NCBI GenBank assembly: GCA_951812645.1
Contig: CATOSM010000001.1
Coordinates: forward strand, 227,560 to 291,559
DNA length: 64,000 nt
Direction: 5' to 3'
From: an uncultured Candidatus Nitrosopumilus sp.
Lineage (GTDB): Archaea; Thermoproteota; Nitrososphaeria; Nitrososphaerales; Nitrosopumilaceae
Shown here piece after piece: positions 54,930-62,884 of this stretch. The notes beneath the pieces were generated by a model. It did not search any database and was not told the origin of the DNA. It saw only the letters and a list, made by a program, of their open reading frames with translations. Position numbers and translations under genes: made by a program. Numbering within the stretch: the stretch's first letter is position 1; every line of letters begins with the position of its first letter.

Positions 54930-55402
54930 CTAAACTTGTTTTTGTATGATTGTCATTATTTCAGATATTTTCATATCTGTTTCTTTCTCTGCCTGATCTG
55001 TGTTTATTTTATCTAATTCCCCAAATACATCCATGTTGTTTATCATTCCATCTAATGCATAAAGTGAAAATGGCTTTTCAATTGCTGCTATTGCTTTGTT
55101 TAGTTTTGTTAAAACCTCTGCTATTGCTTTTCTAAAAATCCTGATGCAAATATTGTTTTTTGTTGGGGATTAACATCTAAAATCTCTATTGCGGCATCCG
55201 GACCTGACATTATTGGCATTTTTTGGTCAAGTATTACTACATCGAAATAATTCTCTGATTGACGAAGTCTTGTTTCTCGTTTGTATGTCTCTACACATTT
55301 TCTACCATCTGATGAAATTGTAATCTCTTTTCCTTTTGATTCTAAAGATATTTTACATGATGATGGAATTTCAGGTTCATAATCTGCAATTAATAATCTC
55401 AT
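54930..55402 (-). pseudogene. Response regulator receiver gene, frame-broken
   Basis: From Met 55402 (MRLLIADYEPEIPSSCKISL) a receiver domain follows: VVILDQKMPIMSGPDAAIEI holds the phospho-Asp. The first acidic pair is ADYE rather than DDE. The frame stops at 55121 after ASGFLEKQ. Adding one A at GAAAAGC continues as LTKLNKAIAAIEKPFSLYAL and further to 54930, restoring about 157 residues. Output is unknown; no histidine kinase is intact nearby. Confidence 0.6.
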
Positions 55403-55413
55403 GTGTTTTTTCT

Positions 55414-55703
55414 TTACGATCTTTTTTGTTCTATTTTTTCTTCGCCTATTTTGTTTATTTCTAATTTGATTGGATCTAAAATTTTGGAACCTGCCAGTCT
55501 CCCAAAAATTCTTTCTGGCATTTCTGCAAAAATTGTAAAATTTGTAATGATTTCTTGTTCTTTTTTCCACAAATTTTTGTCTTCGCTTGCATTATTGGCT
55601 TGTATCCGTTTGGACAATACAGATCGATTAATTCGCCTTGAATGGTATCTGATGGCTGTTTTTTGAATTTTTGATCATTTGACTGTGTGTCAATATTGCT
55701 CAT
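55414..55703 (-). pseudogene. Small signalling-related protein, frame-broken
   Basis: ATG 55703 reads MSNIDTQSNDQKFKKQPSDT and later YCPNGYKPIMQAKTK. Adding one A to the A5 run that follows gives NLWKKEQEIITNFTIFAEMP and ERIFGRLAGSKILDPIKLEI to 55414, about 96 residues. It ends 11 bp before the response regulator start, so they were probably one operon. It resembles the N-terminal region of a histidine-kinase-linked protein, which is a guess. Confidence 0.45.
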
Positions 55704-55847
55704 TTTCCTAAGTTGATATCAAAAAGATCCATCAAAAAGACCCGTATGTTAGATCTGTTACTGACAGATTTCGTAAAGATAAACTGATTTTTTATAAATA
55801 ATCTAGTCATCCAAGAGCTTAAATATATTCATGGAATGATGTTTTTC

Positions 55848-56075
55848 ATGTCAAAATCACAACAAATCGGTGTATCAAAACCCGGTGTTTCAAAATTAGC
55901 ACTTCTCGCATTGGCAGTTGTATTTGCAGCAGGGTTGTTTGTTGTTGGATTTGATAATGGTCATATTGTAAATTTTGTATTTGCTGAAAATGGCTCAACA
56001 GGCGGAATTGATCCTCTAGTAATTCACGAATTTACTCATGATATGAGACACGCAGCTGGCTTTCCTTGCCATTAG
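55848..56075 (+). CDS. cbtB: Cobalt transporter small subunit CbtB
   Basis: 75 residues from Met 55848 (MSKSQQIGVSKPGVSKLALL). One membrane helix (LALAVVFAAGLFVVGFD), then a short His-rich tail HEFTHDMRHAAGFPCH, the signature of CbtB. It partners CbtA, whose gene overlaps by a few bases upstream of its start. Supplies cobalt for cobalamin, which these archaea make. Confidence 0.85.
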   Translation: MSKSQQIGVSKPGVSKLALLALAVVFAAGLFVVGFDNGHIVNFVFAENGSTGGIDPLVIHEFTHDMRHAAGFPCH

Positions 56076-56083
56076 GTATTGAT

Positions 56084-56812
56084 ATGAATGCAACACGATT
56101 CATACTTGTCGTTTTAGTTTCAGGTGCGCTTGCAGGATTAATTTTAGGAACTGTTAATTTTGCAATTGTTGAGCCTTATCTTGATCAAGCTATAGGAATT
56201 GAAAATCAAAATTTGTTTGATTCTGGTGAGGAAGAAGACACTCCTCAATTTTGGGCAGAATATGAGGGATACCGGGAATGGCAAAAAAGTGGACAAATTG
56301 TTGCAGGTCTGGTTTTAGGAACTTCATTTGGAGCATTATTTGGAATTGTATATGCGTTATCTAGAAACTCGTTACCTGGTAACCATGACGTAAAGAAATC
56401 ATTACTACTTGCAGGTATTATGTGGTTTACGATATACTTGATTCCTTTTCTAAAATATCCTGCAAATCCTCCTACGGTGGGTGACGGCGAAACAATCGTT
56501 TTACGTGAAACATTGTATTTGTTATTTATCCTAATTTCCGGATCTAGCGTACTGGGATTTTACAAGCTATCTACAAAATTACAAGATTCTAAAAAACTTT
56601 TTTCATTTATCGGTTACAGTGTTTTTATTGCAATTGTGTTCTTTGTAATGCCTGATAATCCTGATGAAATTACTGCTCCTATGGATTTGGTAAATGAATT
56701 TCGATTAATGTCCGTACTGGGCATTTCATCCTTTTGGATATCTGTTGGAATTATTTTGGGCTTATTATGGAATCGCTTGGAATCTGATGCAAAAACCCCT
56801 CAATATTCATAA
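56084..56812 (+). CDS. cbtA: Cobalt transporter subunit CbtA
   Basis: 243 residues from Met 56084 (MNATRFILVVLVSGALAGLI), an upstream ATG at 56066 being less likely. About five membrane helices, with the family NFAIVEPYLDQAIGIE and FGALFGIVYALSR regions. It follows CbtB directly; together they are thought to import Co2+. Confidence 0.82.
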   Translation: MNATRFILVVLVSGALAGLILGTVNFAIVEPYLDQAIGIENQNLFDSGEEEDTPQFWAEYEGYREWQKSGQIVAGLVLGTSFGALFGIVYALSRNSLPGNHDVKKSLLLAGIMWFTIYLIPFLKYPANPPTVGDGETIVLRETLYLLFILISGSSVLGFYKLSTKLQDSKKLFSFIGYSVFIAIVFFVMPDNPDEITAPMDLVNEFRLMSVLGISSFWISVGIILGLLWNRLESDAKTPQYS

Positions 56813-56883
56813 TTATTCTGATTCTATAGAATGAGAATTATTGCATCTCGTTTAAATATGTGAACAATACTTCTGAAAAATAG

Positions 56884-57213
56884 TTGTCCAGAAAACTAAC
56901 TTTACCTCAATTGAAAAAATATGATATTACTCAAAAAGTAATTGAAGCCCTTGCTAATTCTGAATCTAGATCTATTTTGTTTTCCATTATTAGAAAAGGA
57001 AATACTGCATCTGAACTATCTGTTAAATTAAAAATTCCTCTTAGTTCTGTATACAAAAAATTAGCAGATCTTGAAGAATTAACATTGATTGAAGTAGAGA
57101 AATGGATGCTATCTGATAAGGGTAGAAAATACAAGGTCTATCGTAGTAGAATAAGTAAAGCTGATATTTCTATTAGAAAGCCTGAACCATCTCTCACGTT
57201 AATTCCTAATTGA
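56884..57213 (+). CDS. Winged-helix transcriptional regulator (ArsR/MarR-like)
   Basis: 109 residues from TTG. HTH region FSIIRKGNTASELSVKLKIP followed by LSSVYKKLADLEELTLIEVE and a wing (LSDKGRKYKVYRSRI). Similar in order and sequence to the next, disrupted gene, so it is one half of a tandem duplication. No metal-binding Cys typical of ArsR. Confidence 0.75.
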   Translation: MSRKLTLPQLKKYDITQKVIEALANSESRSILFSIIRKGNTASELSVKLKIPLSSVYKKLADLEELTLIEVEKWMLSDKGRKYKVYRSRISKADISIRKPEPSLTLIPN

Positions 57214-57474
57214 GTGATTTCATGCAAAAACCCACAATCATCCAATTATCTGAATTTGATATAACTCAAAATTATCGAGTCTCTTAGTAATGTTTGTACA
57301 AGATCTGTTTTGTTTTCTGTCAAAAATGAATCAAAAGACGCAACTCAAATTGCAGAAGAATTAAAAACATCTTTATCGACTGTTTGCAAGACTTTGTCCA
57401 CCTTGGAAGATCTTGCTTTATCTGAAGTTGACCGTTATGTGATTTCTGATGAGGGTAAAAAATCAAATTATATC

Positions 57475-58352
57475 GAACTTATCCTAAAACCCTCCAATAC
57501 ATCATGACGCATGCCAGATACACAAACCCGAGACAGTCATCACAGTTCCTTTCGTATCTGACTGCCGTCCTGTGAAGCCCGCACTTGAGCCAGGCAAAGA
57601 ACCGCTCTACGACAAACCCTGTCTTGCCATAATGTCTTTGATTCCTGTTTTGTGCAACGTTCCTTGAGTTCCTTTTGTATGGAATACAACAGTCAATCCC
57701 ATGGGATCTCAGATAGTCTCTGATGTATGCCGCATCGTATCCCCTGTCGGCATACACTGAGATGATCTGCCGTATCAAATCATCACCTGCAGGTTCTGAG
57801 ATGTTTTCCAACACATCGATGAATTTCGTACTGTCATGGACATTTGCAGGGCTGGCCCTGATTGAGATTGGCAGTCCTGTCCCGTCTACTGCAACGTGTA
57901 TTTTTGTGCCCAGGATCCTCTTGAACCCGTCATATCCTATTTTGTCCCCCCTTTTTTGGCGGCAACTGACGATGAATCAATCGATATTTTTTCCAGGCTG
58001 ATTTTTCCCTGCCTGTGTGCGGATTTTATCAGTCCTGATAGAATCCTTTTCCATATTCCCTTTTGCTGCAGCTCTGAGAATCTCAGATGCGCAGTGGATT
58101 TTGAACCGTATCTGTCCGGCATGTCTGTCCGCCTGCAGCCGGTTGTTAGGACAAACAATATTCCGTTGATTGTATTTCTGTCATTGCATCCTGGCCTTCC
58201 GGTTTTTGCAGGCTTTGGCAGATGTGATGCAATTATATTCCATTGAGTGTCTGACATTTCTTTGTGAATCATGAAAGATACATCAGCAGGGTCATTCTTG
58301 GATCCCGATTGTCATGAATTGTTTACAAAATGATCGGTTTTAGGATGAGTTG
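57475..58352 (-). mobile_element. IS5-type insertion sequence, complete (IS-E)
   Basis: 878 bp, nearly identical to IS-B (36403), with inverted repeats GAACTTATCCTAAAACC and (inverted) CAACTCATCCTAAAACC, and an ATC target duplication at 57472-57474 and 58353-58355. It interrupts a winged-helix regulator gene. The clean duplication indicates simple transposition. Confidence 0.88.
57479..58272 (-). CDS. IS5-family DDE transposase in two frames (IS-E)
   Basis: Frame 1 starts at ATG 58272 (MIHKEMSDTQWNIIASHLPK) and ends at 57937 just after ISIDSSSVAAKKGGTK. Frame 2 (-1) supplies the rest with VYADRGYDAAYIRDYL and VVERFFAWLK and stops at 57479. Same AAAAAAGGGGGG switch as IS-B. With a frame change it could be active. 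Confidence 0.8.
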
Positions 58353-58545
58353 ATCGTAGAATTGGGAAAGTGGAAATTACTTTGGATGATTTGGAGCCTA
58401 GTCTGCACTTGTATTCCAATACTGGCAATCCAAAATCAGCCTCTTAATCCAACCGCAACATATTCTCATTCTATGGATTTAGAATGATAATTTAGAATTA
58501 TGTTCTGATTTAAATAATTTAGCTTATCCTAATTTTTTATAAATC

Positions 58546-59634
58546 ATGAAACAACAAATCACATTGACATTGATTGCTGTGTTTACAGTAATTGGTGTGT
58601 TGTCTATACCATTAACTCAGACAGCTCAAGCAGAAAGTTTGATTCCTGATTGGATAAAAAACAATGCTGGCTGGTGGGCTGATGGTGCAGTGGATGATGA
58701 AACTTTTCTTAATGGAATTAAATTCCTATTAGAAAACAAAGTCATTGATGTTTCACCTGAATCAAACACTGTAGATGTTGATACACTCACCATTGGATTT
58801 ATTCCAGTTGAAAAAGCCGATGAATTATCTCCTAAGGCTCAAGCATTGGAAGCATTTCTTGAAACCGAACTTGGTGTAGATGTTGAAATTGTAGTCCCTA
58901 CAAACTATGAGACCATTATTGAAGGAATGAGATTTGGTCACATTGATGCAGCCTTTATGGATACTGGTCCTGCATGGGTTACTCATCAAAGAACAGGTGC
59001 AGAAGCTATTATGTCGGAACTTGTTGCAGGAAAAGTAAACTATCAAGCGACCGTTTGGACTAGGGCTGACAATAATTCCATAAATTCGTTGGAAGAAACA
59101 GTTGGTAAAAAAGTAGCATTCACTAGCATAACTGGTTCTTCTGGTTTTGTTAGACCTATGGGCACTCTAGTTACTGACGGTCACATAACCATTGAAGGTG
59201 ATGACATTGTTGCATTGGAATCTGCTTTGGCAGATAACTTTGAAAGTTATACTTTTGCTGGAGGTTACAAAGCTGCATTGACTTTACTTTTAGAAGATAA
59301 GGTAGATGTTGCATTTGGTTCAGATATTGCTCCACAAAAATATCTTGAGTTAGAAGATCAAGTGAAATTACGTCCAGTCACAACAATTGGACCTGTACCA
59401 TCACATGTCGTTATGGTTAGTGCAGACATGTCTGAATCTACTAAAGACTCACTTGTTGATGCATTAATTCAACTAAACTATGATGAGAATAATCATATTT
59501 TGACTGACCTATATGGTGCAGAAGCTCTAGTTCCAACTACAACCACTATGCATATTGGTGAATTTGGTGACTTTATTGATGCCTTAACAGGACTTGATCA
59601 GAAGATTCTTGATAAATACAACAAGAGCAAATAA
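58546..59634 (+). CDS. phnD: Phosphonate/phosphite-type ABC transporter binding protein (PhnD-like)
   Basis: 362 residues. Signal peptide (ITLTLIAVFTVIGVLSIPLT), then a thaumarchaeal small domain PDWIKNNAGWWADGAVDDET, then the PhnD fold: DTLTIGFIPVEKADEL, YETIIEGMRFGHIDAAFMDT and KVAFTSITGSSGFVRPMGTL. It captures a phosphorus oxyanion at the cell surface. First gene of a three-gene importer. No C-P lyase genes follow, so phosphite, phosphate or phosphonate all remain possible. Confidence 0.85.
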   Translation: MKQQITLTLIAVFTVIGVLSIPLTQTAQAESLIPDWIKNNAGWWADGAVDDETFLNGIKFLLENKVIDVSPESNTVDVDTLTIGFIPVEKADELSPKAQALEAFLETELGVDVEIVVPTNYETIIEGMRFGHIDAAFMDTGPAWVTHQRTGAEAIMSELVAGKVNYQATVWTRADNNSINSLEETVGKKVAFTSITGSSGFVRPMGTLVTDGHITIEGDDIVALESALADNFESYTFAGGYKAALTLLLEDKVDVAFGSDIAPQKYLELEDQVKLRPVTTIGPVPSHVVMVSADMSESTKDSLVDALIQLNYDENNHILTDLYGAEALVPTTTTMHIGEFGDFIDALTGLDQKILDKYNKSK

Positions 59635-59651
59635 AACCCCGGATTCTGGAA

Positions 59652-60482
59652 ATGAAACAAATTCAGATGACCAAAAACCCTTCTTTTTCATTAATTTCCA
59701 CTAACAAAATCATTCAGATGAGTGATGCTTCCACATCATATGACTCCAAAAATTTTGCGTTAGAAAAAATTAATCTTTCAATTGACAGGGGAACAAATTA
59801 TGCCATAGTTGGCCAATCTGGTTCTGGTAAATCTACTTTATTGAAATTGATGAATGGTATGATGATACCTAGTGGTGGAACAATCAAAATAGATTACACG
59901 ACTCCAAACATGAATGATAAAAAATTCAAAAAAATGATGCATACTATAGGATATATTCCTCAAAGCTTGGGTCTGGTCAAGAACATTACAGTCCTTGATA
60001 ATATTTTGATTGGTGCATTACCTAGATTAGGCAAAATACAATCTTTTTTTAAAAAATTTCCTGATCATGAAATTGATGAGGCTAAAAGAATAATTTCTCT
60101 TGTAGGGTTATCTGGTAAGGAAAATAGGAAAACCCACATGTTAAGTGGTGGTGAAAAACGCAGAGTCGCTATTGCCAGAGCTTTACTCCAAAAACCCACC
60201 ATATTGTTGGCTGATGAAATTGTCTCTGAATTAGATCATGTCACAGCTAAAGAAATTATGAATTTGATTGCAGATGCACAAAAGAGCATGAATTTGACTG
60301 CTATTATGGTTCATCACGATATGCAATTGGCATTGGAATATGCTAATCGTGTTGCGGTGATTAAGGAAGGACAAAAAGTTCTTGAGATTGGTGTTGAAGG
60401 CGATGCTATTGTTGATTTTCAAACAGGTGACATGACTTCAGAAGAAATAATGAGGATGTATGATGATGACTCCGAAGAATAA
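59652..60482 (+). CDS. phnC: Phosphonate-type ABC transporter ATPase (PhnC-like)
   Basis: 276 residues. Walker A VGQSGSGKSTLLKLM, Q-loop, signature LSGGEKRRVAIARALLQ, Walker B TILLADEIVSELD and His switch VHHDMQ. Closest layout is PhnC. It overlaps the permease gene by 23 bp, showing tight coupling. Confidence 0.88.
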   Translation: MKQIQMTKNPSFSLISTNKIIQMSDASTSYDSKNFALEKINLSIDRGTNYAIVGQSGSGKSTLLKLMNGMMIPSGGTIKIDYTTPNMNDKKFKKMMHTIGYIPQSLGLVKNITVLDNILIGALPRLGKIQSFFKKFPDHEIDEAKRIISLVGLSGKENRKTHMLSGGEKRRVAIARALLQKPTILLADEIVSELDHVTAKEIMNLIADAQKSMNLTAIMVHHDMQLALEYANRVAVIKEGQKVLEIGVEGDAIVDFQTGDMTSEEIMRMYDDDSEE

Positions 60483-61266
60483 TATCGTTGCAGGGATTAT
60501 TGTTGGACTTGTAGTTGTTGCATCTTACAATGTAGAAGCTAATCCTTTAGACTTCGCAGAAGGGCTACCTAATCTTGGAATTGTTCTTGAAGAAATTTTG
60601 ATTTTAGAAAACATTATTGCCAATGTGAAATACGTTCCAACTGCTCTTTGGGCAATGCTTGAAACATTACAAATGGCCTTCATTGGAACTGTGGTTGGCG
60701 TTGTAATTGGATTGCCTTTTAGTATGCTTGCAGCACGTAATTTGAATGGCAAATTTGTTTATGGTCCAATTCGAGCCTTATTGGCAATCATTCGTACATT
60801 CCCTTCCATTTTATGGGCAATGCTGTTTGTCATCATGGTTGGACTGGGTCCGTTTGCCGGTGTCTTAGCCATAGTTCTTTACACTATAGGATTTGTAACC
60901 AAATTACAATACGAATCTATTGAAACGATTGACTCTGATCCTATGGATGCTGTATCTTCAATTGGAGTTTCAAAATTCCAGCTAATCCGATATGTCGTGA
61001 TTCCTGAGTCTGCTTCTCACCTTCTTGGACAAATGCTTTACATGTTTGACTACAATGTACGTCAAAGCACTATTTTGGGAATTGTTGGTGCAGGTGGAAT
61101 TGGTTTTTACGTTGTACAGTACATTAAATTCTTTGAATATGGCAAGGTTGCTGTTTTCATGTTTGTGGTATTACTTGTCGTTTTAGGAATTGATTGGGCT
61201 AGTGTAAAAATTAGAGACAGGTATATTGTAAAATCCCAACACGGCATGGAAGTCACTGCAAAATAA
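60460..61266 (+). CDS. phnE: Phosphonate-type ABC transporter permease (PhnE-like)
   Basis: 268 residues with about six membrane helices. The EAA loop that contacts the ATPase reads AVSSIGVSKFQLIRYVVIPE. Starts with three successive Met; the third gives MTPKNNIVAGIIVG. Completes the PhnD-C-E importer. Confidence 0.88.
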   Translation: MMMTPKNNIVAGIIVGLVVVASYNVEANPLDFAEGLPNLGIVLEEILILENIIANVKYVPTALWAMLETLQMAFIGTVVGVVIGLPFSMLAARNLNGKFVYGPIRALLAIIRTFPSILWAMLFVIMVGLGPFAGVLAIVLYTIGFVTKLQYESIETIDSDPMDAVSSIGVSKFQLIRYVVIPESASHLLGQMLYMFDYNVRQSTILGIVGAGGIGFYVVQYIKFFEYGKVAVFMFVVLLVVLGIDWASVKIRDRYIVKSQHGMEVTAK

Positions 61267-61273
61267 AATATTT

Positions 61274-62299
61274 CTAAGTTGTAACTTTGTCTAATCGGTT
61301 TGTTTCTGTAGCTGTTTTGATTTCCCTTGCTATCCTTTTACCCATACTCATTGTTTCATTGTATAGAAGAGAATAGTATGGCGAGCCATCCATGTATATA
61401 TTAGAACCCGCTACAATCCTTGCTGAGAATTCAAATGATGTAAATTTAGCATTCTCATCATATACTCCTTCTATGCAAAATGGTCCGTTCATACCCGGCT
61501 TAACGATTCGCCTTGCAGCCTCAACGAAGCTTTCTCCCATTTTGTAAACTTCGTCTAATAATGACTCTCGTAACACAAGAGGACTATTCCCAATTACGTT
61601 AAATGATGGAACTTTGTTTGATTTGATTTGTTGTTCGGCCGGAATTCTTCCCAATCCTTCAATATCTGATTCATGTCTTTGATCAACTCCATAAAATTCT
61701 AAATCTTCTTTTAATGGCGAATAAAAAAATGTCAAATAAGCTAAAACTCCAGCAGCATATTCTTGTATGTATAATGTCTCTTCTTTTGAAATAATTCCTT
61801 CTGAAACCAATTGATTTCTTTTTGTATTGTAATCTTCTTCATTGGCTGCCATAAAGTAACCTTTACCTCCAGCAGCACCTTGCCTTTTTACAATGGATAA
61901 TCTTTCAATATCTTTTGGGTTTGCTACTGGTTTTGGCATTGGAAGGTTTGCCTCTCTCATGAGCTTTTCTTTCATTTCTCTGTCTGACTCCCATCTTAGA
62001 ATCCATTTGTTGCCAAAAACAGGAGTTTTGATTGATTCGATTTCTTCAGAACTCATTTGTGCAACTAGTGTTCCGTGTGGAATTAACACTGCATTGTTTT
62101 CTTCAAGAGTTTTTTGGCATTTTTGCCCCAAAACTTCTTTGAACGAATCAACCATGATTAATTCATCAATAAATGGAAATCTTTTGTATAATCTTTCACG
62201 CTTTGTTTCACACACTAGGATAGTTTTTAGGCCTTCATCTTTTGCTCCTTTAAGCACTTGTAATGAACAATGAGAACCTAGTGTTGCTATTGATGCCAT
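61274..62299 (-). CDS. purP: 5-formaminoimidazole-4-carboxamide ribotide synthetase PurP
   Basis: 341 residues, ATP-grasp enzyme. ASIATLGSHCSLQVLKGAKD, VLIPHGTLVAQMSSEEIESI, VKRQGAAGGKGYFMA and YDENAKFTSFEFSARIVAGS follow the archaeal PurP pattern. It uses formate and ATP to make FAICAR, replacing the folate-dependent bacterial step. Convergent with the phn operon. Confidence 0.93.
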   Translation of the reverse strand: MASIATLGSHCSLQVLKGAKDEGLKTILVCETKRERLYKRFPFIDELIMVDSFKEVLGQKCQKTLEENNAVLIPHGTLVAQMSSEEIESIKTPVFGNKWILRWESDREMKEKLMREANLPMPKPVANPKDIERLSIVKRQGAAGGKGYFMAANEEDYNTKRNQLVSEGIISKEETLYIQEYAAGVLAYLTFFYSPLKEDLEFYGVDQRHESDIEGLGRIPAEQQIKSNKVPSFNVIGNSPLVLRESLLDEVYKMGESFVEAARRIVKPGMNGPFCIEGVYDENAKFTSFEFSARIVAGSNIYMDGSPYYSLLYNETMSMGKRIAREIKTATETNRLDKVTT

Positions 62300-62327
62300 G
62301 TTGATATTTTGATTATAACCTTGTACT

Positions 62328-62537
62328 TTATGAACTATGTGCGGATGTCACGTATTGGAATACCCCGTCTATCAATTCCACACTCAGCCCTGCCTTGATC
62401 TCTTCTGGAATTACTTTTAATACAAAATCATACATTGTTGTATTTTTTGGCAATTCTTCTCTTTCTTGCAATAATGAAAAAACAGCAATTCCATTTGAGA
62501 TAATTGCAATTAATTTTTCCCTATCTGATAATGACAT
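62328..62537 (-). CDS. Hypothetical 69-residue protein
   Basis: ATG 62537. Helical, soluble (SLSDREKLIAIISNGIAVFS, then PEEIKAGLSVELIDGVFQYV). It lies 28 bp upstream of purP on the same strand and may be cotranscribed with it. No family recognised. Confidence 0.5.
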   Translation of the reverse strand: MSLSDREKLIAIISNGIAVFSLLQEREELPKNTTMYDFVLKVIPEEIKAGLSVELIDGVFQYVTSAHSS

Positions 62538-62583
62538 GAATGCTAAATTATTTGGTGTAATTTATTCTAAATCTAATTTTACA

Positions 62584-62775
62584 CTATGATGCAGTTTTTC
62601 GTAATTCTGGATTAAGCATGATTTGGACTAGTTCTGAATCTTGGTTAAGAATTTCTAATTCTTGATTGATATTATGTGCCCCTCCATCTTCTTCCGTTTG
62701 CTGTGAGGCATGATATCCGACATAAACTCCGACTATGACAAACATTGCAATTACTAGAGCTATCAATACCATCAT
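62584..62775 (-). CDS. 63-residue membrane-anchored protein
   Basis: ATG 62775. N-terminal helix (MMVLIALVIAMFVIVGVYVG), then an acidic soluble tail (QQTEEDGGAHNINQELEILN). Upstream of the 69-residue gene and purP on the same strand. No family recognised. Confidence 0.5.
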   Translation of the reverse strand: MMVLIALVIAMFVIVGVYVGYHASQQTEEDGGAHNINQELEILNQDSELVQIMLNPELRKTAS

Positions 62776-62884
62776 CTTGTTTTTTTGTGAAATTTTTACT
62801 GGCTATAAGCATTATGAAAATTAAGGTAATGGTCCATTATTTTGTATAAAAATTAATTACACCATGATATCAGGAATAAAGTAA

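Larger units (their letters stand above)
57222..58447 (+). pseudogene. Second winged-helix regulator, broken and split by an IS
   Basis: ATG 57222 begins a paralogue of the preceding gene. Near 57271 two bases are missing (compare DITQKVIEAL in the paralogue), an A is missing in the A6 run near 57459, and IS-E is inserted at 57475-58352. After the IS the frame resumes as RRIGKVEITLDDLEPSLHLY to 58447, matching SRISKADISIRKPEPSL of the paralogue. Repaired length about 115 codons. It is dead. Confidence 0.75.
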
